From an uncultured Prevotella sp. (lineage in GTDB: Bacteria; Bacteroidota; Bacteroidia; Bacteroidales; Bacteroidaceae), in the NCBI GenBank assembly GCA_900319905.1, contig ONQB01000034.1, positions 1-43,865 on the forward strand: a DNA stretch of 43,865 nucleotides, in the 5' to 3' direction. This document shows positions 34,501 through 42,269 of the stretch, one piece after another; the first letter of the stretch is position 1, and each line of letters opens with the position of its first letter. The position numbers were made by a program, and so were the translations under genes. Under the pieces are notes generated by a model. That model searched no databases. It was not told the origin of the DNA and was given only the letters and a program-made list of their open reading frames with translations.

Positions 34501-34816
34501 ACTGCGTCCTATTCTGATGACGTCGCTGGCTATGGTTATCGGCTTGCTGCCGCTGATGTTCGCTTCCGGTGTGGGTAAGAACGGTAACCAGACGCTGGGT
34601 GCCGCTGCCGTTGGTGGTATGCTCATCGGTACGCTCATTCAGATCTTCGTTGTGCCCGCCTTGTTCTGCATCTTCCAGTACTTGCAGGAGAAGATCAAGC
34701 CTATGAAGTTTGAGGACGAGGAGAACGAGGAAGTGAAAGCCGAACTCAACCAGTACGCTCATGGCGCAGAGGGAGAGAATGTGTTGCAGAATTTTGTTGA
34801 CGCATATAAACAGTAA
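31532..34816 (+). CDS. RND efflux pump (AcrB type, HAE1 family)
   Basis: This 1094-residue inner-membrane proton antiporter is slightly longer than E. coli AcrB because of a charged C-terminal tail. The first helix begins FIKRPVLSTVVSIVLVLLG. The proton-relay residues are present: D405-D406 in VVDDAIVVVEAV (AcrB D407-D408) and K960 in LLSKNAILIV (AcrB K940). Two large periplasmic loops carry the porter domains (for example LPIEQYPDIAPPTIMV after helix 1). Drug, bile-salt or fatty-acid efflux is typical of the family; the actual substrates are unknown. Its stop is 12 bp before the outer-membrane factor. Confidence 0.97.
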   Translation: MTFTNFIKRPVLSTVVSIVLVLLGTIGLVSLPIEQYPDIAPPTIMVQAAYQGADAETVMKSVAVPLEEQINGVENMTYMTSQCTNDGMCMITVYFKQGSDPDMAAVNVQNRVSQAQSLLPAEVTKVGVTTTKRQTSNVIMYAVTSDGRYDGQFVTNYNNINIVPVIKRINGVGDVSSPSSANYSMRIWLKPDKMKQYGLMPSDITAVLAEQNIEAAPGKFGENSNMSFEYALRYKGRLSTPLEYDNIILTSKTTGQTLKLQDVAKIELGSLMYNVSLDNDGKPACMGMVQQIAGSNATQIATDVKTALAEAQKSMPPGMKTVIMYDVTDFLFASIHEVIMTLLITLILVFIVVYIFLQDFRSTLIPMIAVPVALIGTFFFLWIFGFSINLLTLSALLLAIAIVVDDAIVVVEAVHAKLDQGYSSSLTAAIDAMNEISGAIISITLVMAAVFVPVSFMGGTSGTFYREFGVTMAVSIVISAVNALTLSPALCAMFLKPHKEEENEKNKTFVARFHAGFNRVFEKTTNKYKKGVEHVINHRIITGAIVVVGIAALAIMMTTTKTGLVPDEDTGTIFLTISANPGTSQDRTMKIVDEVDKMLANNPAIMHRNAIIGYNFIAGQGSDQATFIIKLKPFDERGGGITDRIKRAIKDKDPMALVVNPYEQNSVLGMIYKQTASIKDAQILAFGPPMIPGFSVQNGVTMTMQDKTGGDLNKFFNVTKSFIAELNKRPEIQQAMTSYNPNYPQYMVDVDVAKTKQAGISPYTVLSVLQGYYGGLYASNFNAYGKLFRVMIQGDVASRMTPEGLTRIYVRTSTGEMSPVSEFIKLRKVYGPSNINRFNLFTAINVSVNANDGYSTGQVMKAIEEVSKDNLPDGYGYEYSGLSRSEAESSNSTALIFILCLVFVYLILSAQYESYILPLSVLLSVPFGLAGAFAFTNLFGHSNDIYMQISLIMLIGLLSKNAILIVQFALERRETGMAIKYSAILGAAARLRPILMTSLAMVIGLLPLMFASGVGKNGNQTLGAAAVGGMLIGTLIQIFVVPALFCIFQYLQEKIKPMKFEDEENEEVKAELNQYAHGAEGENVLQNFVDAYKQ

Positions 34817-34828
34817 AGAAGTAATAAG

Positions 34829-36220
34829 ATGAAAATATATCATTTCCTGCTAACAGGTCTTGCAGTGCTGTCTCTTACAGGCTGCAAGAGCCTGTACGGC
34901 AAATATGAGCGACCACAGGTGAACACCACAGGCCTGGTGCGCGACTCAGCCAGCAATGTCGACACGCTGGCCGTCAGCGACACTACGAGCTTTGCCAACA
35001 TTCCTTGGCGCTCTGTATTCACCGACCCACAGTTGCAGACTCTCATAGAGAAAGCGTTGAGCAATAACCCCAACCTTCTCAATGCCGCATTGAATGTGGA
35101 TATGGCTGAGGCACAGCTCAAGGCAGCCAAACTGGCTTTCCTGCCTGGTTTCACCTTCTCGCCACAGGGTACCATCTCGTCGTGGGACTACAGCAAGGCC
35201 AACAAGACCTATTCGTTGCCTGTCAGTGCCAGTTGGGATGCTAATCTCTTTGGCAATCTGACGGCGGCCAAGCGCTCCACACAGATGGCTATGTTGCAGG
35301 CTCGTGACTATCAGGTGGCCGTGCAGACGAAGCTGGTGGCCAATGTGGCCAACATGTACTACACGTTGTTGATGCTCGACAAGGAACTTCGGATTGTCGA
35401 CGACATGGAGAAACTCACCAAAGATACGTGGGACATCATGAAGGTGCAGCATCAGACGGTTGCCGGAGTGCGTTCGACAGCCGTGCAGAGTGCTGAGGCC
35501 AACTACCTGAATGTAAAGACACAGAAGGAAGATCTCAAGCGTCAGGTCCGAGAGACTGAAAACAGTCTGTCGTTGCTTCTTGGTGAGGCTGCCCAGGCCA
35601 TTCCCCGCGGCAACCTCGACGACCAGAACCTGCCCAGTAACTTTGCTACCGGTGTAGGTATCCAGTTACTTAACAACCGTGCTGACGTTCATGCCAACGA
35701 GATGGCACTTGCCGAATGCTTCTACAATGTGGAGGCAGCCCGTGCAAGGTTCTATCCATCGCTGACGATCAGTGGTACGGGTGCTTTTACCAACAGTGGC
35801 GGCTTGGGCATCACCAACCCCGGTAAGATGTTGTGGTCGGCAGTAGCCTCACTTACACAGCCCATCTTTGCCAAGGGACAACTGGTGGCCGGTCTGCGTG
35901 TGGCTAAGGATCAGTACCAGCAGGCTTACAACACTTGGCAAAACAGTGTGCTTACCGCTGGCAGTGAGGTAAGCAACGCCCTCGTGCTCTACAATGCATC
36001 CGAGGCCAAGAGCAAGCTGGAGGCCAGCCGCATCGAGGTGCTCAAGCAGAACGTGGAGGACACTAAGAGCTTGATGGCCAGTGCAGGTTCCACCTACCTT
36101 GAGGTTATCACTGCAGAGAGCAATCTGCTCAATTCTCAGCTCAGCAAGGTGCAGGATGATTTCAGCAAGATGCAAGCTGTGGTCAACCTCTACTATGCAC
36201 TCGGCGGAGGTGCCAAATAA
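34829..36220 (+). CDS. Outer-membrane efflux lipoprotein (TolC/OprM family)
   Basis: This is a 463-residue outer-membrane factor. The signal ends LSLTGC with Cys at 19 (OprM-like, lipidated). Two repeated OEP halves form the barrel and the helical tunnel: first half around LIEKALSNNPNLLNAALNVD, second around QLLNNRADVHANEMALAECFYNVEAARA. It completes the tripartite pump. It is the third gene of the operon. The LpxA-like gene follows 18 bp later on the same strand with no terminator between, so cotranscription is likely. Confidence 0.95.
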   Translation: MKIYHFLLTGLAVLSLTGCKSLYGKYERPQVNTTGLVRDSASNVDTLAVSDTTSFANIPWRSVFTDPQLQTLIEKALSNNPNLLNAALNVDMAEAQLKAAKLAFLPGFTFSPQGTISSWDYSKANKTYSLPVSASWDANLFGNLTAAKRSTQMAMLQARDYQVAVQTKLVANVANMYYTLLMLDKELRIVDDMEKLTKDTWDIMKVQHQTVAGVRSTAVQSAEANYLNVKTQKEDLKRQVRETENSLSLLLGEAAQAIPRGNLDDQNLPSNFATGVGIQLLNNRADVHANEMALAECFYNVEAARARFYPSLTISGTGAFTNSGGLGITNPGKMLWSAVASLTQPIFAKGQLVAGLRVAKDQYQQAYNTWQNSVLTAGSEVSNALVLYNASEAKSKLEASRIEVLKQNVEDTKSLMASAGSTYLEVITAESNLLNSQLSKVQDDFSKMQAVVNLYYALGGGAK

Positions 36221-36238
36221 CTTTTAAATTCTTAGACT

Positions 36239-37015
36239 ATGAGTTCAATTAGTGATAAGGCTGTCGTATCGCCGAAGGCGAAGATTGGTAAAAACGTGAC
36301 CATCTTTCCTTTCGTATATATTGAGGATTACGTGGAGATTGGTGACGACTGCGTCATCTTCCCGTTTGTCAGTATTATGAATGGCTCAAAGATCGGTTCT
36401 GGTAATAAGATTCACCAGGGTACCGTGATTGGTGCCCTGCCTCAGGACTTTTCCTTCAGGGGTGAGCGCAGTGAGGTGCTTATTGGTGAGAACAACATCA
36501 TCCGGGAGAATGTCATCATCAACCGTGCCACTCATGAAGGTTGTCAGACCGTCATCGGCAACAGCAATATGCTGATGGAAGGTGTGCATATCAGCCATGA
36601 TACGAAGATCGGTGACTACAATGTGTTCGGTTACGGCACGAAGATTGCAGGGGACTGTGAGATCGGCAAGGGTGTTATCTTCTCGTCATCGGTCATTGAG
36701 AATAGTGGAACGCGCGTAGGCGACCTTGCCATGCTTCAGGCAGGTACCCGCTTCTCCAAGGATGTTCCGCCATATGTCATTGCCGGTGGCAACCCTATTG
36801 AATATGGTGGTCCCAACAATACGCTGATGGAGACATGGAAGATCGATGAGAAGGTGCGCCGACACGTTGCCAACGCTTACCGTCTGTTGTTCCACAGTAA
36901 GAACAGTGTGTTCGACTGCATGCTTCAGATTAAAGATCAGGTGCCCGATGGGGAACAGGTGAGAAACATCATCAAGTTCCTCGACGAGACCAAAGTGGGA
37001 ATTATCAGCAAATAG
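36239..37015 (+). CDS. LpxA-like acyl-ACP UDP-GlcNAc O-acyltransferase, divergent
   Basis: This 258-residue left-handed beta-helix enzyme is of LpxA length, with hexapeptide repeats to about residue 170 followed by the LpxA helical tail (HVANAYRLLFHSKNSVFD). In E. coli LpxA this enzyme adds the first acyl chain of lipid A. The catalytic His (E. coli H125) is kept as H120 in MEGVHISHD. By ungapped alignment E. coli H144 becomes D139 and H160 becomes N155, while DVPPYVIAGGNP is conserved. It is therefore probably a paralogue with altered acyl-chain or sugar selectivity rather than the housekeeping lpxA, which in Bacteroidales usually follows lpxC-fabZ. It is apparently the last gene of the RND operon. 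Confidence 0.82.
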   Translation: MSSISDKAVVSPKAKIGKNVTIFPFVYIEDYVEIGDDCVIFPFVSIMNGSKIGSGNKIHQGTVIGALPQDFSFRGERSEVLIGENNIIRENVIINRATHEGCQTVIGNSNMLMEGVHISHDTKIGDYNVFGYGTKIAGDCEIGKGVIFSSSVIENSGTRVGDLAMLQAGTRFSKDVPPYVIAGGNPIEYGGPNNTLMETWKIDEKVRRHVANAYRLLFHSKNSVFDCMLQIKDQVPDGEQVRNIIKFLDETKVGIISK

Positions 37016-37061
37016 GCTGGTGATTTATATATTATACTTATATACTCATACTTATGTTTGT

Positions 37062-37091
37062 AGGGGATGGCCTGTGATTAGGTCATCCCCT
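37062..37091 (+). terminator. Terminator after LpxA-like gene
   Basis: AGGGGATGGCC and GGTCATCCCCT form an 11-bp stem with one G-T pair and an 8-base loop. It lies 46 bp after the LpxA-like stop. Confidence 0.75.
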
Positions 37092-37105
37092 ATTAATGAT
37101 AGGCG

Positions 37106-37219
37106 AATAGTAGGCGAGGTAGGCAATAGTAGGTGAGGTAGGCAATAGTAGGCGGGGTAGGCAATAGTAGGCGGGGTAGGCAATAGTAGGCGGGGTAGGC
37201 AATAGTAGGTGAGGTAGGC
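37106..37219. repeat. Six 19-bp tandem repeats
   Basis: The unit AATAGTAGGCGGGGTAGGC is repeated six times without gaps. Units 3 to 5 are identical; unit 1 has CGAG and units 2 and 6 have TGAG at bases 10-13. A partial unit flanks each end. It lies between the RND operon terminator and the GNAT stop codon, so it is downstream of both convergent transcripts. Such arrays often vary in copy number. Confidence 0.95.
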
Positions 37220-37224
37220 AATTG

Positions 37225-37791
37225 CTATTGACGGTACTGCATGTGTCTCATGTCATGGCCGCCCCATGTGGTGTCGTTCACAAATTGAAAGCCGATGGCC
37301 TTGTAAAGCCGCTCGGCCCAGGGATGAGTTACGTCCACCAGCAGGCCTACGGGCTGATCGCCATGCTGCGCGATGGCCGCACGTAGCAGCGCGGTTGCGA
37401 TGCCATGCTTACGGTAGGTAGTTTTCACGCACAGCGAGTCAAGATAATATTCGCCGGCAGTTGTTTCTTCGTCCATGCCGCTGAAGTCCTGTCCGAGCCG
37501 CTCCTTAGCCAGATGGATAAAAGCCTTGCGCAGTCTCAACAAGTCTTTTCCGTCATAGCCCACAAGCATCCCGGCAATGTCGTCGCCCGCCATGGCACAA
37601 AGCGTGTTACGGTAGCTGTACTGGCTGTCGTCCATCTCGACTAGTGCCGTCATCATATCGTGGAAATCGTCGAGCGTGTGTTGCTCGCCGGCAAAGTGGC
37701 GGCAGCAGTCATAATCCATGGCTTCCATGATCAGCCATGCTATCTCAGAGGCTTGCCCGCGTGTAGCAGGCTTTATGATGATGTTATTCAT
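37225..37791 (-). CDS. GNAT-family N-acetyltransferase
   Basis: This 188-residue cytoplasmic GCN5-related acetyltransferase has the acetyl-CoA binding motif A as LDSLCVKTTYRKHGIATALL (about 117-136), containing the R-x-x-G-x-A loop. Motif B is around AERLYKAIGFQFV. The acceptor, whether protein, small molecule or antibiotic, cannot be inferred. It lies 21 bp downstream of the MgtC-like gene on the same strand and is likely cotranscribed with it. The stop codon lies next to the 19-bp tandem repeats. Confidence 0.85.
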   Translation of the reverse strand: MNNIIIKPATRGQASEIAWLIMEAMDYDCCRHFAGEQHTLDDFHDMMTALVEMDDSQYSYRNTLCAMAGDDIAGMLVGYDGKDLLRLRKAFIHLAKERLGQDFSGMDEETTAGEYYLDSLCVKTTYRKHGIATALLRAAIAQHGDQPVGLLVDVTHPWAERLYKAIGFQFVNDTTWGGHDMRHMQYRQ

Positions 37792-37812
37792 TATAATGAT
37801 TGGTTATGGTTG

Positions 37813-38490
37813 TTATTCTATGCTCCTGACGTTGATGCCTTCAAAGTTCTGCATGAACGAGAGGATACGCTTCTGATAGTTGTTGCGTCTGACTTTCATC
37901 TCTATCGTCACCGTGTACAACTTACGTTCGTTTTCTCCTTCTTGTTGCATGTTGTAGGAGTCAATCTCGGCGTCTTCCTTCATCAGTGAGTTAAGAATCG
38001 TGTCAATGCCGTCCTTGCTGGGTGAGGAGAAGGTGATTTCGATTTGCTTGGTACCAAATCTTTTCAAGATGACACTCATCAGTTCCAGGCACAACAGCAC
38101 CAGTATGGTAGCCGTGACCGACAGCATGTACATGCCAGCTCCGGCTGTGAGTCCAATGGCTGAGGTCACCCACAATCCAGCTGCGGTGGTGAGTCCTCTT
38201 ACCATATGCTTTTGAAAGATGATGGTTCCAGCACCGATAAAGCCAATGCCTGTTACCACCTGTGAGGCGATACGGCTTGGGTCGAAAGACGTGTGGAAAG
38301 CATTAAGCGCATCTCCGAATCCGTATTGTGAGATAACCATGAACAGTGCAGAGCCCAGTCCGACCAGAAAATGCGTGCGGAAGCCGGCTTCCTTGGCGCG
38401 GTATTCCCGCTCAAGTCCGATGGCACCGCCCAGTATGGCCGCAATGATAATGCGGAGAATGTATTCCATGTTGCTTATATTGTCAATCAT
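37813..38490 (-). CDS. MgtC/SapB family membrane protein
   Basis: This is a 225-residue protein. The N-terminal MgtC domain (about 9-140) has four or five helices and the signatures GGAIGLEREYRAKEAGFRTH and GIGFIGAGTIIF. A C-terminal cytoplasmic ACT-like region (about 145-225) completes it. Family members affect Mg2+ homeostasis and membrane potential through ATP synthase or other partners; the role here is unproven. ATG 38490 is preceded by AAAGGT on the minus strand, supporting this start over the internal Met 8. The upstream -7-like box is weak (TAACTTAG, 38524-38531). Confidence 0.9.
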   Translation of the reverse strand: MIDNISNMEYILRIIIAAILGGAIGLEREYRAKEAGFRTHFLVGLGSALFMVISQYGFGDALNAFHTSFDPSRIASQVVTGIGFIGAGTIIFQKHMVRGLTTAAGLWVTSAIGLTAGAGMYMLSVTATILVLLCLELMSVILKRFGTKQIEITFSSPSKDGIDTILNSLMKEDAEIDSYNMQQEGENERKLYTVTIEMKVRRNNYQKRILSFMQNFEGINVRSIE

Positions 38491-38718
38491 ACCTTTCGTC
38501 AGTTAAATTGATTACGATGACGCTAAGTTAATGAATATTCTTGAGATATCGCTCCTGAAACGTGATTATTTCTTTCCTTACGCTAAAGCCGGCCGATTAT
38601 TCTCGTCTTACTCCGTGTTGCTGACAATCAGTAAGGTCATAGCGCTTTTTCAAATATAACTTGTCGGTCGAGTGTGAAAGCTTATTGAAGTCGAATAAGT
38701 TGACATTCGGAACATATT

Positions 38719-38904
38719 TTGCGCAAGGAGGATCAGCCGGATCTTTATGGCATACAGCGTTTCCTGAGCTTCTTCCTCAAGAGTCCTATGCACGACTATA
38801 CAAAGGGTGAAGAGGCTGTTAACAATCTCTTCGAGCAATACACTATGCTTAAGAATGCTATTCGCAGCATGGGCGGGTATGAGCCCGATGAGGAGATCGA
38901 CTAA
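38719..38904 (+). CDS. Possible small protein or 3' gene remnant
   Basis: This open frame of about 61 codons has no upstream ATG: the frame is open only from 38704, and its first plausible start is TTG 38719. The AAGGAGG at 38725-38731 lies inside it and points to no in-frame ATG. Internal Met 24 (ATG 38788) would give 38 residues. The peptide has ordered, protein-like composition (RFLSFFLKSPMHDYTKGEEA, acidic end PDEEID) and is followed by a terminator, so it may be the surviving end of a lost gene. I do not recognise the family. Confidence 0.35.
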   Translation: MRKEDQPDLYGIQRFLSFFLKSPMHDYTKGEEAVNNLFEQYTMLKNAIRSMGGYEPDEEID

Positions 38905-38935
38905 AGACGAACCTTTATTTACATGATTTTATAGA

Positions 38936-38973
38936 CACCACACTTGGGTAACAATAGCTGCTCGAGTGTGGTG
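38936..38973 (+). terminator. Terminator hairpin before GH3 gene
   Basis: CACCACACTTG and CGAGTGTGGTG pair with one G-T, followed by ATTTTGTG. It lies 31 bp after the small open frame, supporting that a transcript ends there. Confidence 0.7.
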
Positions 38974-39108
38974 ATTTTGTGTCCGGTATGTCGTGCCGAC
39001 AATGTCATAAGGCAACAGGAGCATGAAGTGCCTTTGGCGCTCTTCTTCATAAAAGTTAAAACAGATTAACTTTCACTGCACATTATAAAGCTTCTGCAAT
39101 TAATTGAT

Positions 39109-39116
39109 TATTTTTG
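39109..39116 (+). promoter_or_regulatory. -7 box TATTTTTG of GH3 gene
   Basis: An exact TAnnTTTG match, 40 bp before the ATG at 39157. Confidence 0.6.
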
Positions 39117-39156
39117 CTAAAAATAATCGTCCAATCAAGAAACCACAGTTAGAACT

Positions 39157-41490
39157 ATGAAGAAACTCCTAATGGCAACCTTAGCTTGTGTCATGTCTGC
39201 TGCCGTGTGTGCACAAAGCGTGAAGCCGGCTATACCTCGTGACGAAAACCTTGAAGCCCGTATAGAGAAGACGCTGCAAGGCATGACCCTTGACGAGAAA
39301 GTAGGGCAGATGCTGGAAATCAACATTGATGTGGTGGGCAGTTACAAGCCCGACAAGAAAGGCAACAAAGTCTTCCAGCTTGATATGAACAAGCTCGACA
39401 CCATCATTGGTAAGTATAAGGTAGGCTCGTTTCTCAACTGTCCCGGCAAGGGGCTGACGGTGGCCGAATGGCAGAAGGTGATTCCGACCATTCAGAAGTT
39501 GTCGATGAAATATATGAAGATTCCCACCATCTATGGTCTCGACAACAACCATGGCTCTACCTATGTGTTGGGAGGCACGCTTTTTCCGCAGCCCATCAAT
39601 CTCGGAGCCTCGTTCAATGTCGACCTGGCACGGGAGATGGCCATCACGACGGCCTATGAGTCGCGTGCAGCCGACTGTCCATGGGTGTACAATCCCACGA
39701 TCGACCTGGGCCGTGATCCTCGCTGGCCCCGTATCTGGGAAAGCTTTGGTGAGGATGCTGTGGTCAACAGCAAGATGGTCGAGCAGGAGGTACTCGGCTA
39801 TCAGGGCAGCGACAACAACCACTTAGGTAAATACAATGTGGCGACGAGCGTGAAGCATTACTTTGCCTATGGTGCACCCTTCTCCGGTAAGGACCGCACG
39901 CCGGCCTATGTGTCACCGCTCATGCTCCGGGAGAAATATTTCGAACCCTTCAAACGTGCCATCCAGGCAGGAGCGCTGACCATCATGGTTAACTCAGCAT
40001 CCATCAATGGCGTGCCGGTACATGCCAGCTATGAGTATCTCACCCAATGGCTAAAGAAGGACCTCAACTGGGATGGTATGATCGTCACGGACTGGGCCGA
40101 TATTGTCAACCTCTATCAGCGTGAACATGTGGCGAAGGATAAGAAAGACGCCATTCGCCTGGCCATCAATGCCGGTATCGACATGAGCATGGATCCTTAT
40201 AATGTTGACTTTGCTCCGTTGCTCAAGCAGCTCGTGGAGAAGGGAAAGGTGTCGCAGGAGCGTATCGACGATGCAGTGCGGCGTATTCTCCGTGTCAAAT
40301 ACCGTCTCGGATTGTTTGATGAGCCCAACACCGGTGGCAAGGGCTATGAGAAGTTTGGCTGCAAGGAGTGTGCCGACCAAAGTCTTCATGCTGCCGAGGA
40401 ATCAGAAGTGTTGCTTAAGAACAACGGCATACTGCCCTTGGCTCCTGGCAAGAAGATTCTCGTAACGGGCCCCAATGCCAACCTCATGCGTTGCCTGACC
40501 GGTGGATGGACCTATACATGGCAGGGTTCGAATGTTGAGCCGGAACTGTCGTGCTATAATACCATCTATGAAGCACTGGCCAATAAATATGGTAAAGACA
40601 ACGTGACGTTGGAGCCTGGTGTGACCTACGATGAGAAGGGTGCTTACTGGAAAGAGAATACGCCAGAGATTGATAAGGCCGTGAAGGCTGCCGACGGAGC
40701 CGATGTCATAGTGGCATGCGTGGGTGAGAACTCCTATACTGAGACGCCGGGCAATCTTACCGACCTCACGCTCTCTGAGAACCAGCGCAACCTTGTCAAG
40801 GCCTTGGCCAAGACTGGCAAGCCCATTATTCTTGTGCTCAATGAGGGGCGTCCGCGCCTCGTGGCTGACATTGAGCCACTCAGCGCCGCCGTCATCAACG
40901 TGCTGTTGCCCGGAACCTACGGCGCTGACGCACTGGCCAATCTCATGGCTGGAGACGCCAACTTCTCAGCGAAGCTTCCCTACACTTATCCGAAAGAAAT
41001 TAACACGCTCGTCAATTACGACTATAAGGTCAGTGAGGAGGCCAATACCATGGCGGGTGCTTACGACTACGACGCTAAGGTGACGACGCAGTGGCCGTTC
41101 GGCTATGGATTGTCCTACACCTCTTATAAATATAGTAATCTGAAGGTCGACAGAACATTGTTTGATGTCAATGACCAGCTGACAGTATCGGTTGATGTCA
41201 CCAATACCGGCAAGCGTGAGGGCAAGGAACCCGTACTACTTTATTCGAGTGACCTTGTGGCCTCTGTAGTGCCCGACAACCGCCGCTTGCGTGACTTTAC
41301 CAAGATACAGCTGCAGCCGGGTGAAACCAAGACGGTGACTTTCCGCTTGCCTGCCAAGGATCTCGCTTTCGTGGGGCAGGATGGTAAGTGGGTGCTTGAG
41401 GAAGGCGACTTCGTGCTGCATGTGGGCAACCTTAACCAGAAGATTGTCTGCACTCAGACCAAGCACTGGGACACCCTCAACATCCAATGA
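39157..41490 (+). CDS. Glycoside hydrolase family 3 beta-glucosidase-like
   Basis: This is a 777-residue secreted GH3 enzyme. The signal peptide ends AVCAQ (about 1-19). The TIM-barrel domain (about 35-400) is followed by an alpha/beta sandwich (about 415-620) and a fibronectin III-like domain (about 660-765). The catalytic nucleophile is D312 in [10 protein letters not shown], and the substrate-binding KHYFAYG and [16 protein letters not shown] blocks are present. It would remove terminal beta-glucose or related residues from oligosaccharides, probably in the periplasm. Activity beyond the family is inferred. It is monocistronic with its own promoter. A half copy of the MITE-like element starts 18 bp after its stop. 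Confidence 0.93.
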   Translation: MKKLLMATLACVMSAAVCAQSVKPAIPRDENLEARIEKTLQGMTLDEKVGQMLEINIDVVGSYKPDKKGNKVFQLDMNKLDTIIGKYKVGSFLNCPGKGLTVAEWQKVIPTIQKLSMKYMKIPTIYGLDNNHGSTYVLGGTLFPQPINLGASFNVDLAREMAITTAYESRAADCPWVYNPTIDLGRDPRWPRIWESFGEDAVVNSKMVEQEVLGYQGSDNNHLGKYNVATSVKHYFAYGAPFSGKDRTPAYVSPLMLREKYFEPFKRAIQAGALTIMVNSASINGVPVHASYEYLTQWLKKDLNWDGMIVTDWADIVNLYQREHVAKDKKDAIRLAINAGIDMSMDPYNVDFAPLLKQLVEKGKVSQERIDDAVRRILRVKYRLGLFDEPNTGGKGYEKFGCKECADQSLHAAEESEVLLKNNGILPLAPGKKILVTGPNANLMRCLTGGWTYTWQGSNVEPELSCYNTIYEALANKYGKDNVTLEPGVTYDEKGAYWKENTPEIDKAVKAADGADVIVACVGENSYTETPGNLTDLTLSENQRNLVKALAKTGKPIILVLNEGRPRLVADIEPLSAAVINVLLPGTYGADALANLMAGDANFSAKLPYTYPKEINTLVNYDYKVSEEANTMAGAYDYDAKVTTQWPFGYGLSYTSYKYSNLKVDRTLFDVNDQLTVSVDVTNTGKREGKEPVLLYSSDLVASVVPDNRRLRDFTKIQLQPGETKTVTFRLPAKDLAFVGQDGKWVLEEGDFVLHVGNLNQKIVCTQTKHWDTLNIQ

Positions 41491-41507
41491 TAAATTCTTC
41501 AATATAT

Positions 41508-41600
41508 GAGGGTGTATCAAAATTGGAGGAGACCGGGAGCTCAGAAGTCAATGAGTCCTGTCATTACTAAATGATACCTTATTATCAGATGCTTATGCAT
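41508..41600 (-). repeat. MITE-like element, copy 3 (half, inverted), overlapping a gene start
   Basis: Read on the minus strand, this is the right half and centre of the element found at 5576 and 17706: it ends with the same TTTTGATACACCCTC terminus and has the same TCTGATAATAAGG centre. The other terminal arm is absent; where it should begin, the HD-domain coding sequence runs instead. The element thus covers all three ATG codons at the start of that gene (41571, 41589, 41595). Confidence 0.8.
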
Positions 41601-42233
41601 ATACCTCAATCGATCATCGACGAGCAGGCCAGCCGTGTCAAAGCTTACTTTGAACATTGGCTTGCCTTCATGAGTGACTGCGTATGTTTCTGGGAGATAC
41701 CTGGAGATCTCGATATTCACACGCAGGGGCACTGTGAGCGCGTGCTTCTCCATGCACTGCGCATTGGTGAGGCCCGTCATGCCAGCGACAGGCAGATGAC
41801 GGCCCTGGCTGAGGCTTCGGTGTTTCACGATTCGCGTCGCAAAGACAACTATCTCGACACGGGACATGGGGCACGTGCGGCCAATTATTATAAGGATTAT
41901 TGTGGGAAAGGTGGATTGGAATTCCTGCCGGAGGCATATGCCGCCATCTGGTATCACGATCGCAATGATGAGTTGGGCGACAAGTATATTGCTACCCATG
42001 CCGGAACTGAGGTCGATAGTTGGCTGGAAGTGTACCGGTGTTTTAAAGATGCCGACGCGCTCGACCGCTACCGGCTGGGCACGTGGTGCCTTGATAAACG
42101 CTTCCTTCGCACAGACGTTGCGAAGACTATGACCGATTTTGCCCTCATGCTCGTGCAGCGTACCATTCCTGAGGATGAGCTGCGCCGTACGTATTCGCAG
42201 ACCGATCCATTCCGTCCGGAGGATGCGGAATGA
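41571..42233 (+). CDS. HD-domain phosphohydrolase-like protein
   Basis: This protein has up to 220 residues. Metal-binding residues of an HD domain are visible: H54 in TQGHCERVL, H86-D87 in SVFHDSRRKDN, H99 in TGHG, and a distal Asp in CFKDADALDR. The HD superfamily hydrolyses phosphate esters of nucleotides; the substrate here is unknown. Three in-frame ATGs (41571, 41589, 41595) all lie in the inverted MITE-like repeat. Residues 1-10 therefore come from repeat DNA, and true homologues probably align only from about IPQSIIDEQ. No consensus promoter was found upstream, so expression may rely on the element or on read-through from GH3. It converges with the radical SAM gene. Confidence 0.8.
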   Translation: MIPYYQMLMHIPQSIIDEQASRVKAYFEHWLAFMSDCVCFWEIPGDLDIHTQGHCERVLLHALRIGEARHASDRQMTALAEASVFHDSRRKDNYLDTGHGARAANYYKDYCGKGGLEFLPEAYAAIWYHDRNDELGDKYIATHAGTEVDSWLEVYRCFKDADALDRYRLGTWCLDKRFLRTDVAKTMTDFALMLVQRTIPEDELRRTYSQTDPFRPEDAE

Positions 42234-42269
42234 TGCAGCCTGCACTTTCTAGCGACCGAGACACCCGCC

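Noticed and set aside
37106-37219. A CRISPR array
   Set aside because: The 19-bp units are directly abutting with no spacers, and there are no cas genes nearby.
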